From Hansschlegelia beijingensis (lineage in GTDB: Bacteria > Pseudomonadota > Alphaproteobacteria > Rhizobiales > Methylopilaceae): a stretch of 64,000 nt of DNA. Numbering within the stretch: position 1 is the first letter of the stretch; every line of letters begins with the position of its first letter. The stretch lies in NCBI RefSeq assembly GCF_014196425.1, contig NZ_JACIDR010000004.1:288532-352531 (forward strand), written 5' to 3'. Shown in pieces: positions 59,965 through 64,000 of the stretch. Position numbers and translations under genes: made by a program. The notes under the pieces are model-generated. The model searched no databases and was not told where the DNA came from. It saw only the letters and a program-made list of their open reading frames with translations.

Positions 59965-60738
59965 ATGAGCAAGTATCTGGAAGAGCGCGTGACGCATGTG
60001 CATCACTGGACGGAGACGCTGTTTTCGTTCCGCACGACGCGCGACCCGTCGTTCCGCTTCCGCAATGGCGAGTTCACGATGATCGGGCTCGAGGTCGAGG
60101 GCCGTCCTCTGACGCGGGCCTATTCGGTGGTGAGCGCGAACTATGACGAGGAGCTCGAGTTCTTCTCGATCAAGGTTCCGGACGGGCCGCTGACGTCGCG
60201 TCTGCAGCACCTGAAGGTCGGCGACCCGATCCTGATCGGCAAGAAGCCGACCGGCACGCTGGTGCTGGACAATCTGATGGCGGGCCAGAACCTCTATCTG
60301 CTCGGCACCGGCACGGGGCTCGCGCCCTTCCTGTCGATCATCAAGGACCCCGAGACCTATGAGCGGTTCGAGAAGGTCGTCCTGGTGCACGGCGTGCGGC
60401 AGGTGGCCGAGCTCGCCTATGGGGACACGATCACGCAGGGGCTGCCGCAGGACGAGCATCTCGGCGAGATGATCTCGGCGGGGCTGGTGTATTACCCGAC
60501 CGTGACCCGTGAGCCGTTCCGCAACACCGGGCGGATCACCGACCTGATGCGCTCGGGCCGGCTGTTCTCCGATGTCGGGCTGCCGATGATGTCGAAGGAG
60601 CGCGACCGCTTCATGCTGTGCGGCAGCCCCGAGATGATCCGCGACACGCGCGCGCTGCTGATCGAGGGCGGCTACCAGGAGGGCAACCACGGCGAGGCCG
60701 GCCACTTCGTGATCGAGAAGGCCTTCGTGGAGAAATGA
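59965..60738 (+). CDS. fpr: Ferredoxin-NADP+ reductase
   Basis: The 257-aa FNR has the FAD-binding RAYSVVSANYDEELEFFSIK and the NADP-binding LLGTGTGLAPFLSIIKDPET and RFMLCGSPEMIRDTRALL, ending VEK as in bacterial Fpr. It moves electrons between NADPH and ferredoxin. Placed after the FdxA gene, it completes an NADPH-to-ferredoxin chain for the cluster. It starts at 59965, preceded by GAGGA; the frame open to 59653 overlaps fdxA and is rejected. Confidence 0.94.
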   Translation: MSKYLEERVTHVHHWTETLFSFRTTRDPSFRFRNGEFTMIGLEVEGRPLTRAYSVVSANYDEELEFFSIKVPDGPLTSRLQHLKVGDPILIGKKPTGTLVLDNLMAGQNLYLLGTGTGLAPFLSIIKDPETYERFEKVVLVHGVRQVAELAYGDTITQGLPQDEHLGEMISAGLVYYPTVTREPFRNTGRITDLMRSGRLFSDVGLPMMSKERDRFMLCGSPEMIRDTRALLIEGGYQEGNHGEAGHFVIEKAFVEK

Positions 60739-60889
60739 CCGCCCGGCGCTGAAGCCGGGCCTCTGCGAAGGCCGGGCGCGGATCTTGCAACGCGCTCCCC
60801 ATGTTCGCGCCGCCGCTCTTCAAACCTCCCCGTCAGCCACGGCCCCCGGGTCAGGCCGGGCCTCGCCGTTTCCACCGGGCCGTGCGGGC

Positions 60890-61066
60890 ATGATCGGCGC
60901 CTGTCTCATGGGACTCGCCGGGGCCATGCTGCTTCTCGGCGAGCTCGCGCGCCGGCGCGAGGCGCCGTGGCTGACCCGAAGCGATGCGTTCGAGGCCGGT
61001 TACGCCGCGGTCGCGGGTCTATGCGCCGCCGGCGGGCTCTTCATGATGCTGCCGCCGCCGGGCTGA
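60890..61066 (+). CDS. Hypothetical two-helix membrane protein (58 aa)
   Basis: Unrecognised. The protein has two hydrophobic segments (MIGACLMGLAGAMLLLGELA; AAVAGLCAAGGLFMML) around a charged RRREAPW loop, so it should span the membrane twice. A frame open to 60785 would add a Pro/Arg-rich stretch without such character. No Shine-Dalgarno is clear and the link to the reductase cluster before it is uncertain. It could be an ORF of chance. Confidence 0.45.
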   Translation: MIGACLMGLAGAMLLLGELARRREAPWLTRSDAFEAGYAAVAGLCAAGGLFMMLPPPG

Positions 61067-61104
61067 GCCGCGTCTAGACGCTCAAGGCCGCTTGCCGCAA
61101 TGCG

Positions 61105-61131
61105 AAACGCCGCGCCCGGGGCGCGGCGTTT
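61105..61131. terminator. Bidirectional terminator between the small protein and porin genes
   Basis: AAACGCCGCGCC and GGCGCGGCGTTT form a perfect 12-bp stem with a CGG loop. It is flanked by TTTC on the plus side and TTTCGC on the minus side, so it could end both the fpr transcript and the converging porin transcript. Confidence 0.8.
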
Positions 61132-61160
61132 CTGCTTGTCTGGCCGAACCGGAGGCCGGT

Positions 61161-61970
61161 TTACTTGATCTTGGAGAGCGAGGTGTCGAAGGACAGCGAG
61201 ACCAGGAACCGGTCTCCGCAGGAGCCGCGCTGCCCGATCGTCAGGACGCATTCGGTGCGGGACAGGTTCGCCCCGGTGTAGCGCAGGTCGAGCGTGGCGG
61301 CCTTGTAGGAGACGCCGCCGCCGAGGTTCCAGAAGGTGTAGTCGGGGGCGAAGCCCTCCTTCACCCAGTTCCGGCCGAGTTCGCCCGAGACGTAGAGGCT
61401 GAGATCCGGGTTCGGCAGCAGGCCCGGAAAGGCGACCTTGCCGAACAGCGAGGCGTGGCCGGCGTCGACGTTGTAGCCGATATAGCTGCTGGTCCAGTAG
61501 ACGTTGGCGCCGATGGTGATGTTGTCGGTGACCGCGTATTTCGCGATGCCGTAGATCTTCCAGAAGTCGAGATCGTGGCCGCCCTTCTGGCCGACATAAT
61601 TGATGTCGAGATAGCCGACGTCGAGGGTGAGGCGGTCGAAGGTGTGGCGGACGCCGGCGTACCAGTCGGCTTCGATCGAGGGATCGTTGCCGCCGAAGTC
61701 GACATTGGAGGCCCACGCGCCGGCGTAGACCCAGTCGAACAGCGAGATTTCGGCGTAGCCCTGGATGGCCATGCGCCCGCGGGTCTGGCTGACCGAGCGC
61801 AGGATGTAGTCGTTGGCGCCCTTCACCCCGAAGGCCACGTCCCAGATCGTCGGCTCCGCCGCCACAGGCTCGGCCACCAGGATGTCCGCCGCATGGGACG
61901 GAGCGGACATCGCGAAGCAGGTCGCGCCGACCCCGAAGGCGACGCAGGTCGCACGCAGAAGGTTTTTCAT
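61161..61970 (-). CDS. TorF-like outer-membrane porin
   Basis: The 269-aa protein starts with a signal peptide (MKNLLRATCVAFGVGATCFA, then SHAADI) and continues as a beta-barrel with alternating hydrophobic residues and aromatic girdles (FGVKGANDYILRSVSQTRGR, VDAGHASLFGKVAFPGLLPN, ending in the C-terminal SLSFDTSLSKIK). It matches the TorF-type putative porin family. It forms a diffusion channel in the outer membrane. The start at 61970 is preferred to 62042. Confidence 0.85.
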   Translation of the reverse strand: MKNLLRATCVAFGVGATCFAMSAPSHAADILVAEPVAAEPTIWDVAFGVKGANDYILRSVSQTRGRMAIQGYAEISLFDWVYAGAWASNVDFGGNDPSIEADWYAGVRHTFDRLTLDVGYLDINYVGQKGGHDLDFWKIYGIAKYAVTDNITIGANVYWTSSYIGYNVDAGHASLFGKVAFPGLLPNPDLSLYVSGELGRNWVKEGFAPDYTFWNLGGGVSYKAATLDLRYTGANLSRTECVLTIGQRGSCGDRFLVSLSFDTSLSKIK

Positions 61971-62397
61971 TTCGCTGTCCCCGAAGACGTTTACGAGACC
62001 AAGTAGGCCCGGGCGTGTTCTCGTGAACAACTTGATTCTCACTTTATATCGCAGCGCAATAACAAGTATTGCAGAATTATCACAGGCGAGTGAGCGCTAA
62101 TAACTGAGCAACGTCGCTCAAAAAGTAGCCGGTTCGGCTGGTCCGTTCGCCCTCAGCCGAGCAAATCAGGGCGTCTAGCGGATCGCGCGTGATCAAAAAT
62201 TGAACCGCTAGACGTCGTGGCCGGCTGCCTGCGAAAGCGTCACTGGCGCGTCCGGTGGCCGCCGGCGCTCCCGCGCAACCGTGGCTTGCGCTCGCAGCTG
62301 CGGTCGCAGGCCGGCGCGGCGTCGGCATGGCCCCGGGGATGGCCGGGAGCGCGCAATCGCCGCCGGACGAAAGGCCGGCGAAGCGGGCAGGGGACCC
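61971..62397. other. Spacer between porin and amidase genes
   Basis: This 427-bp gap holds the porin promoter region (AT-rich 61985-62110) and an inverted repeat at 62172-62214. From 62215 to 62397 I see nothing beyond GC-rich DNA without a credible reading frame of its own. Confidence 0.6.
62172..62214. repeat. Inverted repeat with 10-bp arms
   Basis: CGTCTAGCGG (62172-62181) and CCGCTAGACG (62205-62214) are perfect complements around a 23-bp spacer containing GATCAAAAATTGAA. It could be an operator for the porin gene, a dispersed palindromic unit, or a remnant of an insertion. No copy was found elsewhere in this window. Confidence 0.5.
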
Positions 62398-63873
62398 TCA
62401 GGTCGCGCGTGGGGCCGCGGCCTCATAGGCGGCGGCGATGCGCAGCAGGTCGAGGTCGCCGCGCGGACGCCCGATCAGCTGGATCCCCATCGGACGGCCG
62501 TCGGGCGCAAAGCCCGCCGGCACGTTCACAACGGGGAAGCCGGTCATCGAGCCCGGAGCCGCGACCTCGAACCAGCGGTGGTAGCTGTCCATCGCGACGC
62601 CCGCGATCTCTTTCGGCCAGTCCTGCTCGACCGGGAAGGGAAAGACCTGCGCGCTCGGCAGCGCGAGGGCGTCGAAACGCGACAGAAGGTCGAGCGCGAC
62701 TTCGCGCCAGCGTGACCGGACGAGCGCCGCCGTCGCGACGTCGTCGGCCGAGAGCCTGGCGGCCTCCGTGATCTCCCACTGCAGCTCGGGCTTGAGCGCG
62801 GCGTAGCGCGCCGGGTCTCGGCGATAGTCGCCATGGCTCACCAGCGCGGCTAGGCCGCGCAGCGCCACGAAGGAGCGCCACAGGGCGGCGAAGTCGAAGG
62901 CGGGGAGGGCGGGCTCCGTGCGCCATCCGGCCGGCTCCATCGCGCCGAGCGCCGCCTCGCAGAGCGCCAGCACGCCGGGCTCCATCGGCAGCCGGCCGCC
63001 CAGATCCCCGAGCCAGGCGATGCGCGGCCGCAGGGACTGGGCGCCGTCCAGCCGGTCCTCATAGCGAAAGCCCTCGTCGGCGCTCGCGATCGGCGAGCGG
63101 GCGTCGTAGCCGGCCATGACCGAGAGCATCAGCGCGAGATCGGCGACGCTGCGCGCCATAGGGCCGTCGGTCGAGAACTGCCCGAAGAAAGCGTCCTTCG
63201 CGGGCACGTTCGGCACGCGGCCGAGCGAGGGCCGGAAGCCGAAGATGTTGTTGAAGGCGGCCGGGTTGCGCAGCGAGCCGCCGAAATCGGAGCCGTCCGC
63301 GACCGGCAGCATGCCGAGCGCCAGCGCGACGGCGGCCCCGCCGCTCGAGCCGCCGGCGCTGAGCGCCGGAAGGAAGGCGTTGCGGGTGCGCCCGAACAGC
63401 GTGTTGTAGGTGTGTGAGCCGAGCCCGAACTCGGGCGTGTTGGTCTTGCCGATCACGATCGCGCCGGCGGCGCGGACGCGCGCGACCGTGAGGCTGTCCT
63501 CCTCGGGCGTGAAGTCGGCGAACAGCGGCGATCCGAAGGTCGTGCGCAGACCGGCGGTCGGCTGCAGGTCCTTGAAGGCGACCGGAACGCCGGCGAGCGG
63601 TCCGGGCGTCTCGCCGCGCGCCCGCGCGGCGTCGCATGCGCGCGCCTCCGCCAGGATGTCGTCGCGGTCCCGCAGGGTCACGATGGCGTTGTAGGTGGGG
63701 TTCTGCGCCGCGATCTGGTCGAGAAAGGCCTCTGCGACCTCGACGGAGGAGACCCTGCGTTCGGCCAGCATGCGCGCAAGGGCGGACGCGCCCTGCCGGC
63801 AGATCTCCGGCGCCGGCGCGTCCGGCGAGACAAGCGCGCCGCTGGCGGCGAAGGCGGGGCGGGGGAGGGTCAT
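62398..63873 (-). CDS. Amidase-signature family amidase 2
   Basis: The 491-aa AS-family enzyme has Lys in GVPVAFKDLQPTAG, Ser in AGGSSGGAAVALALGM and the nucleophile Ser in GSDFGGSLRNPAAF. A tail with DLDLLRIAAAYEAAAP ends the protein. It is cytoplasmic by sequence; the substrate is an unknown amide. It is a paralogue of the amidase at 44454 only at family level, not a recent copy. Confidence 0.92.
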   Translation of the reverse strand: MTLPRPAFAASGALVSPDAPAPEICRQGASALARMLAERRVSSVEVAEAFLDQIAAQNPTYNAIVTLRDRDDILAEARACDAARARGETPGPLAGVPVAFKDLQPTAGLRTTFGSPLFADFTPEEDSLTVARVRAAGAIVIGKTNTPEFGLGSHTYNTLFGRTRNAFLPALSAGGSSGGAAVALALGMLPVADGSDFGGSLRNPAAFNNIFGFRPSLGRVPNVPAKDAFFGQFSTDGPMARSVADLALMLSVMAGYDARSPIASADEGFRYEDRLDGAQSLRPRIAWLGDLGGRLPMEPGVLALCEAALGAMEPAGWRTEPALPAFDFAALWRSFVALRGLAALVSHGDYRRDPARYAALKPELQWEITEAARLSADDVATAALVRSRWREVALDLLSRFDALALPSAQVFPFPVEQDWPKEIAGVAMDSYHRWFEVAAPGSMTGFPVVNVPAGFAPDGRPMGIQLIGRPRGDLDLLRIAAAYEAAAPRAT

Positions 63874-63943
63874 CGGGCGCGCCTCGTGATGGACGCTTCA
63901 GCCATGCCGTTTTTGTTTCTGTCTGTCATGTGCTGGAACGACG

Positions 63944-63976
63944 AAAGCCCGCCAGCTTTTGTGCTGTGCGGGCTTT
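63944..63976 (-). terminator. Hairpin downstream of the edge tRNA
   Basis: AAAGCCCGC-CAGC pairs with GCTG-(T)-GCGGGCTTT around a 6-nt loop (TTTTGT on the plus strand). Read on the minus strand it comes 5 nt after the tRNA 3' end and is followed by CGTCGTT, a plausible terminator for the tRNA transcript. Confidence 0.6.
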
Positions 63977-63981
63977 TTGTT

Positions 63982-64000
63982 TGGTTGCGGGGACAGGATT
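63982..64000 (-). tRNA. tRNA 3' end, probably initiator tRNA-fMet (cut by the window edge)
   Basis: On the minus strand the last 19 bases read AATCCTGTCCCCGCAACCA: the T-arm AATCC, acceptor CCCCGCA, discriminator A and encoded CCA. That acceptor end, with A opposite the expected C1, is that of bacterial initiator tRNA-fMet. The 5' part lies outside the window, so the identity is tentative. Confidence 0.65.

Overview
The window is GC-rich and gene-dense and reads as a chromosomal segment of an alphaproteobacterium, most likely of the order Hyphomicrobiales (Rhizobiales). Evidence: an imuA-imuB-dnaE2 mutagenesis cassette behind an alphaproteobacterial-type LexA box (GAAC-N7-GAAC), a type II glutamine synthetase gene next to a divergent gstI-like (DUF2735) gene, a DUF4130-UdgX plus radical SAM repair pair, and many 4-bp ATGA/GTGA gene overlaps. 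The genus cannot be fixed from sequence reading alone.

Layout. 1-780 is the end of a hybrid histidine kinase. 973-4567 is an iron(III)-type ABC importer operon. 4573-7238 (minus) is the UdgX/radical SAM DNA repair pair with a possible LexA-like site upstream. 7340-10279 holds peroxiredoxin, a DsbD-N-like protein, YqgE/AlgH, a TPR protein and ribosomal protein L36. 10521-13931 (minus) is the dTDP-L-rhamnose operon rfbC-B-D-A. 14091-19649 is the SOS mutasome imuA-imuB-dnaE2. 19732-23060 has two DUF1508 genes flanking an orphan cytosine methyltransferase/Vsr pair (the methyltransferase appears to lack an ATG start) and a GAF-GGDEF-PilZ protein. Then come lepA, a frameshifted VOC gene, about 0.75 kb of intergenic repeats, a GFA-family gene, gstI/glnII with a sigma-54 promoter, a Tat-exported formamidase-like protein, a fatty acid desaturase, glnD, mutS preceded by a Doc/AbrB toxin-antitoxin pair, hemW-rdgB-rph and hrcA. 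41384-50563 is accessory metabolism and transport: sorbosone dehydrogenase-like lipoprotein, Na+/H+ antiporter, amidase, LysR, solute symporter with small partner, ArsR/AHSA1 pair and an EamA exporter.

The most novel-looking part is 50696-60738. It holds an EamA exporter, DUF971, an AprA/fumarate-reductase-like flavoprotein, an 8-Cys ferredoxin, a HEAT-repeat protein, a Crp/Fnr regulator, a NitT/TauT-type ABC importer whose binding protein carries a NosL-like C-terminal domain, a FdxA-type ferredoxin and a ferredoxin-NADP reductase. A motif (GCAACTAATTGC, or its close variant GCAACTAATCGA) lies upstream of three transcription units here, which suggests one regulon. My inference is an import-and-reduce pathway in which NADPH electrons pass through Fpr and ferredoxins to the flavoprotein; the substrate, possibly a small sulfur or nitrogen compound, is unknown.

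The right end has a TorF-like porin, a second amidase, a hairpin and the last 19 nt of a minus-strand tRNA, probably initiator tRNA-fMet. I found no CRISPR array, rRNA, insertion sequence or prophage.
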